NCBI GenBank assembly: GCA_964584415.1
Contig: CAZOZX010000058.1
Coordinates: forward strand, 1-12,484
DNA: 12,484 bases
Source: PHAA01 sp964584415
Lineage (GTDB): Bacteria; Bacillota; Syntrophomonadia; Syntrophomonadales; Syntrophomonadaceae
Direction: 5' to 3'
The translations under genes and the position numbers were made by a program. Each line of letters starts with the position of its first letter. The stretch's first letter is position 1. The notes under the pieces are model-generated. The model saw only the letters and a program-made list of their open reading frames with translations, did not search any database and had not been told where the DNA came from. This document shows, piece after piece, positions 1-6,010 of the stretch.

Positions 1-42
1 TTGCAACCGACCGATCGGATCAACGTTGCTGTTCATAAAAAC

Positions 43-69
43 CAGGCAACAGAACCGTCCCCCTGCCTG
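43..69 (+). repeat. 27-bp dispersed hairpin repeat, copy A
   Basis: Arms CAGGCA (43-48) and TGCCTG (64-69) enclose a core reading ACAGAACCGTCCCCC. The copy at 964-990 is identical over all 27 bases, and two more copies with a one-base difference (CCCCTT for CCCCCT) lie at 10352-10378 (inverted) and 11993-12019. It ends 16 bases upstream of the ribosome binding site of the membrane-protein gene at 101, so it sits in that gene's 5' region. GGGGACGGTTCT-type cores recur in many Firmicutes and resemble REP elements mobilised by RAYT (Y1) transposases; that family assignment is from memory. No transposase is present here. Confidence 0.85.
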
Positions 70-100
70 CCCTGCCTGCAGGCTGAAGGAGATGTTATTA

Positions 101-913
101 ATGAAATGGGAAAATAAGCAGGACTACCTCATCGGGCCGCGATTGTTCGGAACCTATTGGCTGGTGCTGAGAATAGTGGTGATAGTGGCGGTGGCCGGTA
201 CCATCATCGGCAATATGATCGACTGGATCGTCAATGGCAAAGAGATGCTGAATTGGCTGGGCACCACCATCGTTACTGCCCTCAACGCAGCCATCGGGGC
301 CTTCGGCTGGATCACCCTGGTCTTCGCCATCCTGGAACGAACCAATAAAGAAGAGTGGGTGGAAGAGATCAAAACTGAATTTGAATCCGAAAATACCAAG
401 CGGCCCAAACCGGCCCGTACTCCCGGGCAATTCAGCACCGCCGGCAGCATCGCGGGCATTATTTTCACCATAATTTTCATGATATTTATCAACAGCTTCC
501 TTCAGCTGCTGGGCGCCATCTATACGGTATCGGACGGCACCATCCGGATCATCCCCATTATCGATGTTGAGGTCTTCAGGGCCTATCTTCCTTACATCAA
601 CGGGATCCTGGTGCTGCAGCTGCTGTTCATCACCAGCCAGCTGGTCTTGAAGAAGTGGACCTACGGCATGGCGGCTATGAACCTGGTCATCAACGCCCTG
701 TCCCTGCTGCTGGTGCTGGCCATATTCGGCGATACCAACATAATCAATCCCGATTTCATTGCTAAATATGGAGAGCTTATGAATTTCGAGGGATACAGCG
801 GGATTAACCTGGTGGCGATGCTTTTCCGGCTGCTGCAGGCTATATTTGCATTCGCCTTTACGGTTAGTTCCATCCAGGGCTTCTATAACGCTTACCAGAA
901 CAGCCGCAGCTGA
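101..913 (+). CDS. Six-helix integral membrane protein of unknown function
   Basis: The product is 270 residues. I chose ATG 101 because AAGGAG at 86-91 lies nine bases upstream; the same frame is open back to 26, but that stretch runs through repeat copy A and has no binding site. Predicted helices lie at about residues 19-41, 52-78, 115-141, 163-183, 188-209 and 235-264. A charged segment (about 79-112, Glu/Lys-rich then Pro/Arg) joins helices 2 and 3 and is probably cytoplasmic. I see no catalytic motif and cannot name a family. Proteins of this look often sit behind PadR or HAAS-domain regulators in Firmicutes, but the upstream neighbour is outside the window. The gene lies alone between two identical direct repeats (43-69 and 964-990), and its stop codon merges into a second repeat type at 912. 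Confidence 0.85.
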   Translation: MKWENKQDYLIGPRLFGTYWLVLRIVVIVAVAGTIIGNMIDWIVNGKEMLNWLGTTIVTALNAAIGAFGWITLVFAILERTNKEEWVEEIKTEFESENTKRPKPARTPGQFSTAGSIAGIIFTIIFMIFINSFLQLLGAIYTVSDGTIRIIPIIDVEVFRAYLPYINGILVLQLLFITSQLVLKKWTYGMAAMNLVINALSLLLVLAIFGDTNIINPDFIAKYGELMNFEGYSGINLVAMLFRLLQAIFAFAFTVSSIQGFYNAYQNSRS

Positions 914-946
914 GATCCTTCGTCGCCTTCGGCTCCTCAGGATGAC
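912..946 (+). repeat. GAGATCCTTCG...CTCAGGATGAC-type dispersed repeat
   Basis: The element starts inside the stop codon of the preceding gene (TGA 911-913). It reads GAGATCCTTCG at one end and CTCAGGATGAC at the other. ATCCT/AGGAT arms plus a GCC-TTC-GGC centre make an imperfect stem-loop that may end transcription. Very similar sequences are common intergenic repeats in many bacterial genomes, as I recall. There is only one copy in this window, so its repeat status rests on recognition. Confidence 0.55.
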
Positions 947-963
947 AAATAACGTGTAACCAG

Positions 964-990
964 CAGGCAACAGAACCGTCCCCCTGCCTG
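964..990 (+). repeat. 27-bp dispersed hairpin repeat, copy B
   Basis: It is base-for-base identical to 43-69 and in the same orientation, with arms CAGGCA and TGCCTG. The two copies bracket the membrane-protein gene 101-913. No U-run follows, so if it stops transcription it does so as a plain stem-loop. Confidence 0.85.
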
Positions 991-1242
991 GGAGCGTGGA
1001 AAATTTGTGCATATTAATTATATATATTGTAAAATATACCTATATTGACGAAATTGGGATATATCAAATCTGCCCCGCAGCGGGTTTTGACCCGGCCTAA
1101 GCAGGTTGTTTTCATTATTTTTACGGATACCGAGCCCATGCCTGGATAAAGAATGGACAGTATCCGTATTATGTTATAGGGGCGCTGTCCCGGTTGAGCC
1201 ATTATAGCGGAGGAGAAAAGAACACGAGGGGTGAGGCGAAGC
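991..1242 (+). other. Non-coding stretch before the MaoC cluster, with hairpins
   Basis: With the two repeats at 912-990, this makes a gap of 329 bases without a gene. It opens with an AT-rich stretch (about 1003-1045). A compact hairpin CGGGT-TTTG-ACCCG follows at 1081-1094, overlapped by an alternative CCCG/CGGG pairing from 1076. A 9-bp inverted repeat at 1122-1130 and 1160-1168 comes next. TTGACG (1045-1050) and TTGACC (1087-1092) resemble -35 boxes, but neither has a convincing -10 at 16-18 bases. The promoter of the hydratase cluster is probably here; I cannot place it. Confidence 0.5.
1122..1168. promoter_or_regulatory. Long inverted repeat (9-bp arms) upstream of the first maoC
   Basis: TACGGATAC at 1122-1130 is the exact reverse complement of GTATCCGTA at 1160-1168, with a 29-base loop. 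It lies 75 bases upstream of the chosen start of the first hydratase gene. It could be a regulator's operator with two half-sites, or a leader stem-loop. No assignment to a known regulator is made. Confidence 0.45.
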
Positions 1243-1665
1243 GTGGGAAAAACAGTTGAGGAACTGAATGTAGGCGACAAGGCCTCGTTCACCAAAACCG
1301 TAACCGAATATGACGTATATTCTTTCGCCGGGGTCTCGGGCGATTTCAATCCATCCCATACCGACGCGCAGTGGGCCAAGAACTCTCATTACGGCAAGAT
1401 CATCGCCCATGCGGTATTATCGATGGGCTTCATATCCAATGTGCTGGGGACCCAGCTCCCCGGTCCGGGAGTCATTTATGTGCGCCAAAACCTGCAGTAC
1501 AAAAGGCCAATCTTTGTCGATGACACCATCACCGCCACCGTCGAGGTAACTAAAAAAGACGAAGCTAAAAACCGGGTCTGGCTGCACACCTATTCCACCA
1601 ACCAGAAAGGTGAGATTGTAGCCGACGGCGAAGCTATCATGATGCCGCCCCAGAAGGCCAAATAA
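1243..1665 (+). CDS. MaoC/PhaJ-like enoyl-CoA hydratase, copy 1
   Basis: A single hot-dog-fold MaoC domain fills the 140-residue protein, the normal size for PhaJ-type (R)-specific enoyl-CoA hydratases. The hydratase signature is intact: GDFNPSH with Asp34 and His39 as the expected catalytic pair. The conserved block GTQLPGPGV follows at about 69-77. The family adds water to trans-2-enoyl-CoA to give (R)-3-hydroxyacyl-CoA in the cytoplasm, feeding PHA synthesis from beta-oxidation. GTG 1243 is preferred because a GAGGGGTGAGG box ends six bases upstream and because it aligns exactly with the start of the neighbouring paralogue; GTG 1231 in the same frame would add four residues. The next paralogue follows after 144 bases. 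The acyl chain preferred, and whether it acts in PHA synthesis or fatty-acid turnover, cannot be read from the sequence. Confidence 0.9.
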   Translation: MGKTVEELNVGDKASFTKTVTEYDVYSFAGVSGDFNPSHTDAQWAKNSHYGKIIAHAVLSMGFISNVLGTQLPGPGVIYVRQNLQYKRPIFVDDTITATVEVTKKDEAKNRVWLHTYSTNQKGEIVADGEAIMMPPQKAK

Positions 1666-1668
1666 ACC

Positions 1669-1694
1669 TGGCCGCCAGCAACTCCGCCCGGCCA
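1669..1694 (+). other. Intercistronic stem-loop between the tandem maoC genes
   Basis: TGGCCG (1669-1674) pairs perfectly with CGGCCA (1689-1694) across a 14-base loop, four bases after the stop codon of the first hydratase. Only TTAAAA follows, so it is a weak terminator at best. An RNA-stabilising or partial-termination role is possible. Confidence 0.35.
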
Positions 1695-1809
1695 TTAAAA
1701 CAGAACTCTATCAAGCTGCCATCACCCCGGGAATTGAAGCCAGCCAAGAGCAACAAACCGCCGGCAGGGCACAGCCTTTCAATACTGCGAGGAGGTGTAA
1801 TAAACTCAG

Positions 1810-2253
1810 ATGATAAAGACCATTTATGATCTAAACGTCGGTGATACCGCCTCTTTCTCCAAAAGCGTGACCGACTATGACGTCTATTCTATTGCCGGGA
1901 TCACCGGCGACTTCAACCCCGCCCATATCAACACCATCTATGCCAGCGAAACCCCTTTCGGGAACCGGATCGCCCACGGGGTGCTGGCGGTCAGCCTGAT
2001 ATCGGGGGTGTTGGGCACCCAGCTGCCCGGACCGGGGGTGATCTTCATCGGCCAGGTGTGTGATTTCAAACGGCCGGTTTACGTGGGCGATACCATTACC
2101 GCCACGGTTGAAGTGGTGAGAAAAGATGAAGCCCGGAACCGGGTCTGGCTGCGCACCTCTTGCACCAACCAGCGCGGCGAACTGGTCCTGGACGGCGAGG
2201 CGGAGATGCGCCCGCCCCGGAAAGAGGCCTTACCCACTGCCCCGCAGGATTAG
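1810..2253 (+). CDS. MaoC/PhaJ-like enoyl-CoA hydratase, copy 2
   Basis: This 147-residue MaoC-domain protein aligns without gaps to copy 1 (1243-1665); I count about 86 of 140 identical positions, so the pair is a tandem duplication. Asp34 and His39 of the GDFNPAH signature and the GTQLPGPGV block are kept, so it should be an active (R)-specific enoyl-CoA hydratase. Residues 40-53, straight after the catalytic His, match copy 1 at only about 2 of 14 positions, which hints at a changed acyl pocket or subunit contact. A seven-residue Pro/Ala-containing tail is extra. ATG 1810 follows GGAGGTG (1790-1796) at a longish 13-base spacing. The phasin gene starts 61 bases downstream. Confidence 0.9.
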   Translation: MIKTIYDLNVGDTASFSKSVTDYDVYSIAGITGDFNPAHINTIYASETPFGNRIAHGVLAVSLISGVLGTQLPGPGVIFIGQVCDFKRPVYVGDTITATVEVVRKDEARNRVWLRTSCTNQRGELVLDGEAEMRPPRKEALPTAPQD

Positions 2254-2314
2254 ACTGCGGACAGTGTCAAGGTATATACCAGGTGGAAAAATATTTAATG
2301 AAGGGAGCCACTTT

Positions 2315-2839
2315 ATGGCCAACAACAATGATAGTATTTTCAAGGGTTTCGATATGATGGACCAAGCCATGGAGAGGGCCTGGGAGATGTGGAAAATGGG
2401 GCTCGACAGTTTCACCTCCTTCCAGGAGCAGTTCCAGAACATGGCCAAACAGCAGCTGGACCAGGGCAGGAATGCCCGCGATGAGCTGGTCAAAATGGAG
2501 GATGGGTTCCAGCAGCAGATACGCGATAACCAGGAACTGCTGCAGAAGATGGTGGAGGAAGCGGTCAAAAAAGCCCAGGAGCAGGCCGATAAGGTCAACC
2601 AGGAAATGGTGGCCGCCCTCACCTCGCAGGTGGATTTCCTGGTTAAACAGGCCAAAGAGGGCCAGGACCAGATGCACAACATGATCAAAGAAACGGTTTT
2701 AAACTCCTTCCTGCAGAATGAAAAGAGCCAGTATAACGCCATCTCGGGCCTGACTGACCAGGTCGAAGAGCTGTCCAAGAAGATGATCAATATGTCCAGC
2801 CAAATCCAAAAGCTCTACAAGAAAATAGAGACCAAATAG
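2315..2839 (+). CDS. Phasin-like granule-associated coiled-coil protein (PhaP, Bacillus type)
   Basis: The protein has 174 residues, is almost wholly alpha-helical, and is very rich in Gln, Glu, Lys and Met. It has no Cys, no signal peptide and no membrane segment. The N-terminal part, with MERAWEMWKMGLDSF (about 17-31), then a Phe/Gln/Leu heptad-like run and LVKMEDGFQQQI (about 58-69), resembles the PhaP of Bacillus megaterium (PhaP_Bmeg family). Phasins coat polyhydroxyalkanoate granules and control their size. ATG 2315 is chosen because AAGGGAG (2300-2306) sits eight bases upstream; the frame is open back to 2126 only by overlap with the hydratase gene. The tandem hydratases just upstream supply the usual PHA precursor, which supports the call. 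No PHA synthase is in view, so a related granule or coiled-coil protein is the alternative. Confidence 0.8.
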   Translation: MANNNDSIFKGFDMMDQAMERAWEMWKMGLDSFTSFQEQFQNMAKQQLDQGRNARDELVKMEDGFQQQIRDNQELLQKMVEEAVKKAQEQADKVNQEMVAALTSQVDFLVKQAKEGQDQMHNMIKETVLNSFLQNEKSQYNAISGLTDQVEELSKKMINMSSQIQKLYKKIETK

Positions 2840-2853
2840 ATAACAGATACCCC

Positions 2854-2881
2854 GGCGGCTTCCGGGCAGTCCGGTGCCGCC
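2854..2881 (+). terminator. GC-rich stem-loop after the phasin gene, likely terminator
   Basis: GGCGGC (2854-2859) pairs with GCCGCC (2876-2881), and an inner CCGG/CCGG pair closes a GCAGT loop, giving ten pairs with a small internal bulge. It starts 15 bases after the phasin stop. The run after it is CCAACTC rather than T-rich, so termination may be partial, or it may protect the 3' end of the hydratase-phasin message. Confidence 0.5.
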
Positions 2882-2986
2882 CCAACTCTATAATTAAAAT
2901 ATCTATGTGATCCACTATTTAAGCTAATTGCTTAGAATTCATCGCTCATCCCCCCGCAGCTCTTTTGGCCTGCCATTGAGGGGCCC

Positions 2987-3002
2987 GGGGGACACAGTCC
3001 CA
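2987..3002. repeat. GGGGACACAGTCCC-type short palindromic element
   Basis: GGGAC-ACA-GTCCC lies in the 235-base gap before adk. The GGGGAC/GTCCCC motif is a recurring variant of the GTCCCC-class repeats in related genomes, as I recall, but only one copy is in this window and the arms are short. The rest of the gap shows an isolated TATAAT (2889-2894) with no -35 partner and the adk binding site. Confidence 0.3.
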
Positions 3003-3074
3003 GCCGGCGACCAACGGGTAATCGTGACATTCCTATTTACATGCCCGGCTACATCAAAATGAGGAGATGAAGTT

Positions 3075-3716
3075 ATGAACCTTATTCTTATCGGGGCTAC
3101 AGGTGCAGGCAAAGGAACCCAGGCTGCCTATATCGAGAGAAAGTACTGGATACCCCGCATAGCTACTGGTGACATGTTCCGCGCTGCCGCACGGTTCGGC
3201 TCGGAACTGGGGCTGCAGGCCGGAGCACTGATGGATGCCGGCCACCTGGTGCCGGATGAGGTCACCATCGGGATCATACAGGCCCGGCTGGCGGAGAGAG
3301 ACTGTGCCAAAGGCTTTCTGCTGGATGGATTTCCGCGCACTATCGCCCAGGCCGAAGCCCTCGATGACATATTGGGGGGATGGAACCAGAGCATCGATGC
3401 AGTCATCAACATAGAGGTGTCAGACCAAATTCTGACCCAGCGCCTGAGCGGGCGCCGGGTTTGCTCCCACTGCGGCGCCAACTACCACATCCAGTTCAAT
3501 CCTCCCCAGCAAGACTGCCGCTGCAACATTTGCGGAGGGGAAATCGTGCAGCGCAGTGATGACCGGGAGGAAACCATAGCCGAACGACTGGCCGTCTATG
3601 CCCAGCAAACCAGGCCTTTGATCGAATATTATGCCCACCGGGGTTTGCTCAGGACCATCGACGGCAACCAGAGCCCGGAAAAAGTGTTCGAAGATATCGT
3701 TAAGAGCCTTTCATAA
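3075..3716 (+). CDS. adk: Adenylate kinase, zinc-binding LID type
   Basis: The enzyme interconverts ATP + AMP and 2 ADP in the cytoplasm. All family landmarks are present in 213 residues, the normal length: the P-loop at 7-15 (GATGAGKGT), TGDMFR (31-36) of the AMP-binding region, GFPRT (85-89), and the RRVCSHC...CRCNIC LID with four zinc-type cysteines at 130, 133, 150 and 153. RSDDREETIAERL follows at 160-172. The P-loop has Ala-Thr where most family members have Pro-Pro or Leu-Pro after the first Gly. ATG 3075 has GAGGAGA (3061-3067) seven bases upstream. Housekeeping adk in Firmicutes normally lies in the ribosomal-protein cluster between secY and map; here it sits between MaoC genes, so this may be a second copy dedicated to acyl-CoA metabolism (inference). 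Confidence 0.96.
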   Translation: MNLILIGATGAGKGTQAAYIERKYWIPRIATGDMFRAAARFGSELGLQAGALMDAGHLVPDEVTIGIIQARLAERDCAKGFLLDGFPRTIAQAEALDDILGGWNQSIDAVINIEVSDQILTQRLSGRRVCSHCGANYHIQFNPPQQDCRCNICGGEIVQRSDDREETIAERLAVYAQQTRPLIEYYAHRGLLRTIDGNQSPEKVFEDIVKSLS

Positions 3717-3728
3717 AGAACCTATAAT
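3700..3728 (+). promoter_or_regulatory. Possible sigma-A promoter at the end of adk
   Basis: TTAAGA (3700-3705, four of six consensus bases) and a perfect TATAAT (3723-3728) are 17 bases apart. It would give a transcript starting near 3735 with a roughly 125-base leader for the third MaoC-like gene, separating it from adk. The -35 lies inside the adk coding sequence. Confidence 0.45.
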
Positions 3729-3789
3729 GACGGGGCTGAATATCCCCGGGCAGAAACTAAAACTTGCGAACGGCCGTCCAGGAGGATCC

Positions 3790-3807
3790 AATCAGCGGGG
3801 GCTGATT
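3790..3807 (+). other. Perfect 7-bp stem-loop in the leader of the third maoC-like gene
   Basis: AATCAGC (3790-3796) pairs with GCTGATT (3801-3807) around a GGGG loop, 52 bases upstream of the start codon. No T-run follows, so it is not an intrinsic terminator. It may be a leader structure or a protein-binding site. Confidence 0.4.
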
Positions 3808-3859
3808 CCATCTATACACCTGATCCCAGACCAGGCCGAATCAAGGGAGGGGGTACCAA

Positions 3860-4309
3860 TTGAAAAGCTATTACCTCGAAGATTTTAACGTGGGTCAAAA
3901 ATTCATAAGTGCAGGCCGAAGCGTAACCGAATCCGATATAGCTTGGTTTGCAGGCCTATCCGGTGACATGAATTCATTGGCCATAAATTCGGAGAAGGCC
4001 AAGGAGAGCGGTTTTGGCGGCCGCATCGCCCAGGGTATGCTGGGTTCATCAATACTCTTCGGGCTCTGGATGCGGCTGGGGATCATGGAGCTGAACGCCA
4101 TCGCCCTGCTGGAGAGCAACTGGCGCTATATTCTTCCTATCCGCCCCGGTGATACCATCCACGCCGAATGTGTGGTTACCGGGATGAAGGCCTCCACCAA
4201 AGGGCCCAAAGGGGTAGTTAATGTGAAAATAAACGGCCTCAACCAGCTGGATGAGATCGTCCAGGAGGGCAATATCGTATTCCTGATGAAAGCCAAGGGA
4301 TTCTACTAA
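3860..4309 (+). CDS. MaoC-like hot-dog protein lacking the catalytic His
   Basis: The 149-residue protein has the MaoC layout: an N-terminal F-x-V-G-Q-K-F strand, VTESDIAWFAGLSGD (22-36), GGRIAQGML (53-61) and a central helix, and RPGDTIHAECVV. In the hydratase signature GDxNPxH, Asp36 is kept, but Pro and His are replaced, giving GDMNSLA with Ala41 in the His position. It may therefore have lost water-addition activity and act as an acyl-CoA-binding, regulatory or thioesterase-like hot-dog protein. TTG 3860 is supported by AAGGGAGGGGG (3843-3853) six bases upstream. It follows adk by 143 bases on the same strand. It is only distantly similar to the two intact hydratases upstream, so it is not a recent copy of them. 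Confidence 0.82.
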   Translation: MKSYYLEDFNVGQKFISAGRSVTESDIAWFAGLSGDMNSLAINSEKAKESGFGGRIAQGMLGSSILFGLWMRLGIMELNAIALLESNWRYILPIRPGDTIHAECVVTGMKASTKGPKGVVNVKINGLNQLDEIVQEGNIVFLMKAKGFY

Positions 4310-4402
4310 GGTTGCGGGGTACTTTCGCAGCTGCATTAGTCAGCTTCAATTGAGCAACACCTAATACAATCGTCGGCGAAGTAGGAAAGGAGGTGTCCTG
4401 AC

Positions 4403-4579
4403 ATGGGTTGGTTTTGGCTGCTGTTAATCCTATTTATCGTCTTCATGCTCTACAAGAATCGTTCCCAGGATAGTCCAGTCGGGCATGATAATGCGGCAAT
4501 GGAGATCTTGAAAAAGCGCTATGCTAATGGTGAAATTACCCGTGAACAATTCGAGGAAATGAAGAAGGAATTGCAGTAA
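4403..4579 (+). CDS. SHOCT-domain membrane miniprotein
   Basis: This 58-residue protein has one N-terminal membrane segment (about residues 2-17, Trp/Leu/Ile/Phe-rich), a short polar linker, and a C-terminal SHOCT motif at about 32-57 (AMEILKKRYANGEITREQF). SHOCT is a short helix-turn-helix-like module found at the ends of many bacterial membrane or oligomeric proteins; its role is not well defined, and oligomerisation or attachment has been suggested. ATG 4403 has an excellent AAAGGAGGTG box (4386-4395) seven bases upstream. It follows the third MaoC-like gene by 93 bases and is the last plus-strand gene before a terminator. Its link to acyl-CoA metabolism is only positional. Confidence 0.85.
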   Translation: MGWFWLLLILFIVFMLYKNRSQDSPVGHDNAAMEILKKRYANGEITREQFEEMKKELQ

Positions 4580-4580
4580 A

Positions 4581-4613
4581 AGCCTGACGGCCAATAGGTC
4601 GGCAGGCTCTTTA
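4581..4613. terminator. Bidirectional terminator between convergent genes
   Basis: AGCCTGACGGCC (4581-4592) pairs with GGTCGGCAGGCT (4597-4608) across an AATA loop: eleven of twelve positions pair, including one G-T wobble. CTTT follows on the plus strand and TTTTA on the minus strand. It starts two bases after the SHOCT stop codon and lies downstream of the minus-strand gene ending at 4665, so it could serve both transcripts. Confidence 0.7.
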
Positions 4614-4664
4614 GCCTTTGCAGAGTACAGGCCCTTTAGGACGTTCAAGCCATACTTCTTGGTT

Positions 4665-5051
4665 CTAGTCCAGCAATGCGGTTCCGTAGGAATTATCGAT
4701 CGCGCATAGCCATTTCCCGTTGACATTTCTATAAACATAAGTGGCTCTTCTATCCATACTGTATTCTGATTCCGCTTTATTATCAGCATCCAACAATGTC
4801 TGGGAAAGAGCCAAAACCGTGTCGCCAGCCTCAATCATCAGCATCTTTCCCTGGGTAGGGATCACCCTATTATTAAAATACTCAGCGATTTTTATAAAGG
4901 CCTTCTTGATAGACTCCTTGCCCTGGACTTGCAGTCCCGGTTTTACAACCAGTACCGCATCCTCGGTATAAAAATCCATCAGCTCATCAAAGCGATTCTC
5001 TTTTATGGCTTTGTCAGCAGTATCAATTAGGGCTTTGATTACAGTATTCAT
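4665..5051 (-). CDS. NTF2-like (DUF4440/SnoaL-type) small protein
   Basis: The 128-residue protein fits the NTF2-like cone fold: an N-terminal helical pair, FYTEDAVLVVKPG (27-39), GKESIKKAF (44-52), and a C-terminal strand with NGKWLCAIDNSYG (111-123). The family includes ketosteroid isomerase-like enzymes, polyketide cyclases and many small-ligand-binding proteins. No catalytic Asp/His set is clear, so activity cannot be assigned. ATG at 5051 has AGGAGA (5062-5067) about ten bases upstream on the minus strand. It starts 16 bases after the stop of the DUF6544-like gene, so the two almost certainly share a transcript. It converges on the SHOCT gene, with a hairpin between. Confidence 0.82.
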   Translation of the reverse strand: MNTVIKALIDTADKAIKENRFDELMDFYTEDAVLVVKPGLQVQGKESIKKAFIKIAEYFNNRVIPTQGKMLMIEAGDTVLALSQTLLDADNKAESEYSMDRRATYVYRNVNGKWLCAIDNSYGTALLD

Positions 5052-5067
5052 CTGATTCGGTCTCCTT

Positions 5068-5922
5068 TTATTCGAACTTATCGTATTCTATGACCGTGTC
5101 ATGGCCATCGAAGTAAACCAGGTCTCCTTCGGGGAGATGCCATATGGCCTGCAGAGATTTGGGTTGTTTTATACCCTCGATTTCACGATAGTCGCCGCAC
5201 CGGGCCGTCCATTTGATTGGTTTCTCGTTACCGGCGGTATCAACGTATATCCGGTCGTCGGTGGTGAATTGTTCCCATAAACCGTTCTTATCGAAGGTAA
5301 ATATGCCGCTGGCCGATAATCCGTAATAGGAAATGGTGCCTCTAACCTGGTTGTCATCGATAGCTTCCCAACTCATGAAGTCCTGCAAGACCAAATTGGG
5401 GAGAAATAGACTCTCAGCCAGGCAGTTCACCAGGCTGGATTGGTTCATCGCTGCGCCAGTTTGGTTGAACAGGGTTATATTTTTGGCGATGACCCCTTTC
5501 ATCGAACCGCGGCCATTTTGATAAGCATCGATCCCTTCAAAAGGAATGCCGTATAGATGGGTATCGATCAATGCCACCCGTTCCGGTTTTAGCGCCGAAT
5601 TGTATTGTATGCACTGAATCTTCAGCTTCCGGGACGACATCACGAAATCCACATCGTTATGCAGTATCTTCACGTTGGCCATCTTGGGCTTACCCATATA
5701 TCCGCAATACTCAAAATACCTTTGCAGGGGCTCAGGCAGCCCGGCGATATCCTCGGTGGTAAAAACCTGACCCAGGCTGGTCAAGCCTGCGTTCTGGCTG
5801 GTTTTAAGTCTATCAAACTCGGATTTCATGGTTGAATAAGGGATCGCCATCCATATGATAATGGCCGCAATGAGGAGAATAAGGATTCCTGGTAACCAAC
5901 CCATATTAGAACGTCCTTTCAT
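5068..5922 (-). CDS. Membrane-anchored DUF6544/DUF6920-like protein
   Basis: The 284-residue product starts with one membrane segment (about 8-28). The remaining 250 or so residues form a soluble, beta-rich domain, probably outside the membrane. The motif LPEPLQRYFEY (62-72) is typical of uncharacterised proteins that I recognise as DUF6544/DUF6920-like. The C-terminal half carries repeated aromatic strands (YYGLSASGIFTFDKNGLW, then KPIKWTARCGDY), suggesting an LolA/LolB- or START-like lipid-binding barrel; this is inference. ATG 5922 is preferred, with AGGAGGA (5933-5939) ten bases upstream; an in-frame TTG at 5925 is the other option. It is the leader gene of a pair with the NTF2-like gene. 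A TATAAT on the minus strand (5961-5966) lacks a -35 partner. Confidence 0.75.
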   Translation of the reverse strand: MKGRSNMGWLPGILILLIAAIIIWMAIPYSTMKSEFDRLKTSQNAGLTSLGQVFTTEDIAGLPEPLQRYFEYCGYMGKPKMANVKILHNDVDFVMSSRKLKIQCIQYNSALKPERVALIDTHLYGIPFEGIDAYQNGRGSMKGVIAKNITLFNQTGAAMNQSSLVNCLAESLFLPNLVLQDFMSWEAIDDNQVRGTISYYGLSASGIFTFDKNGLWEQFTTDDRIYVDTAGNEKPIKWTARCGDYREIEGIKQPKSLQAIWHLPEGDLVYFDGHDTVIEYDKFE

Positions 5923-6010
5923 CAAAATTAAATCCTCCTATACCCTACTTTTTAGCTTCAATTATATTGCTTGGATAACAAAGCTGCCGTCTTTAGTGAT
6001 CAACCCCAGT

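Noticed and set aside
1..38. Possible tail of an upstream gene
   Set aside because: Frame 3 ends at TAA 36-38 and frame 1 stays open to about 120, but the visible stretch is too short to recognise and frame 1 would cross the repeat.
98..1012. 304-codon open frame on the minus strand opposite the first membrane protein
   Set aside because: It is low-complexity (poly-Arg, Gln/Gly/Asp-rich), runs through repeat copy B and the 912-946 repeat, and has no ribosome binding site; the plus-strand gene has helices and a good start.
2230..2790. 186-codon minus-strand frame over the phasin
   Set aside because: It is an antisense shadow of a helix-rich gene: Ser/Trp/Cys-heavy composition and no start signal.
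2889..2894. TATAAT as an adk promoter
   Set aside because: There is no -35-like hexamer at 15-19 bases upstream; the GC hairpin occupies that place.
3727..3888. Small plus-strand frame between adk and the third maoC-like gene
   Set aside because: No ribosome binding site, it covers the promoter and hairpin, and it overlaps the start of a well-supported gene.
4430..4834. 134-codon minus-strand frame over the terminator
   Set aside because: It crosses the SHOCT gene, the terminator hairpin and the end of the NTF2-like gene, and lacks family features.
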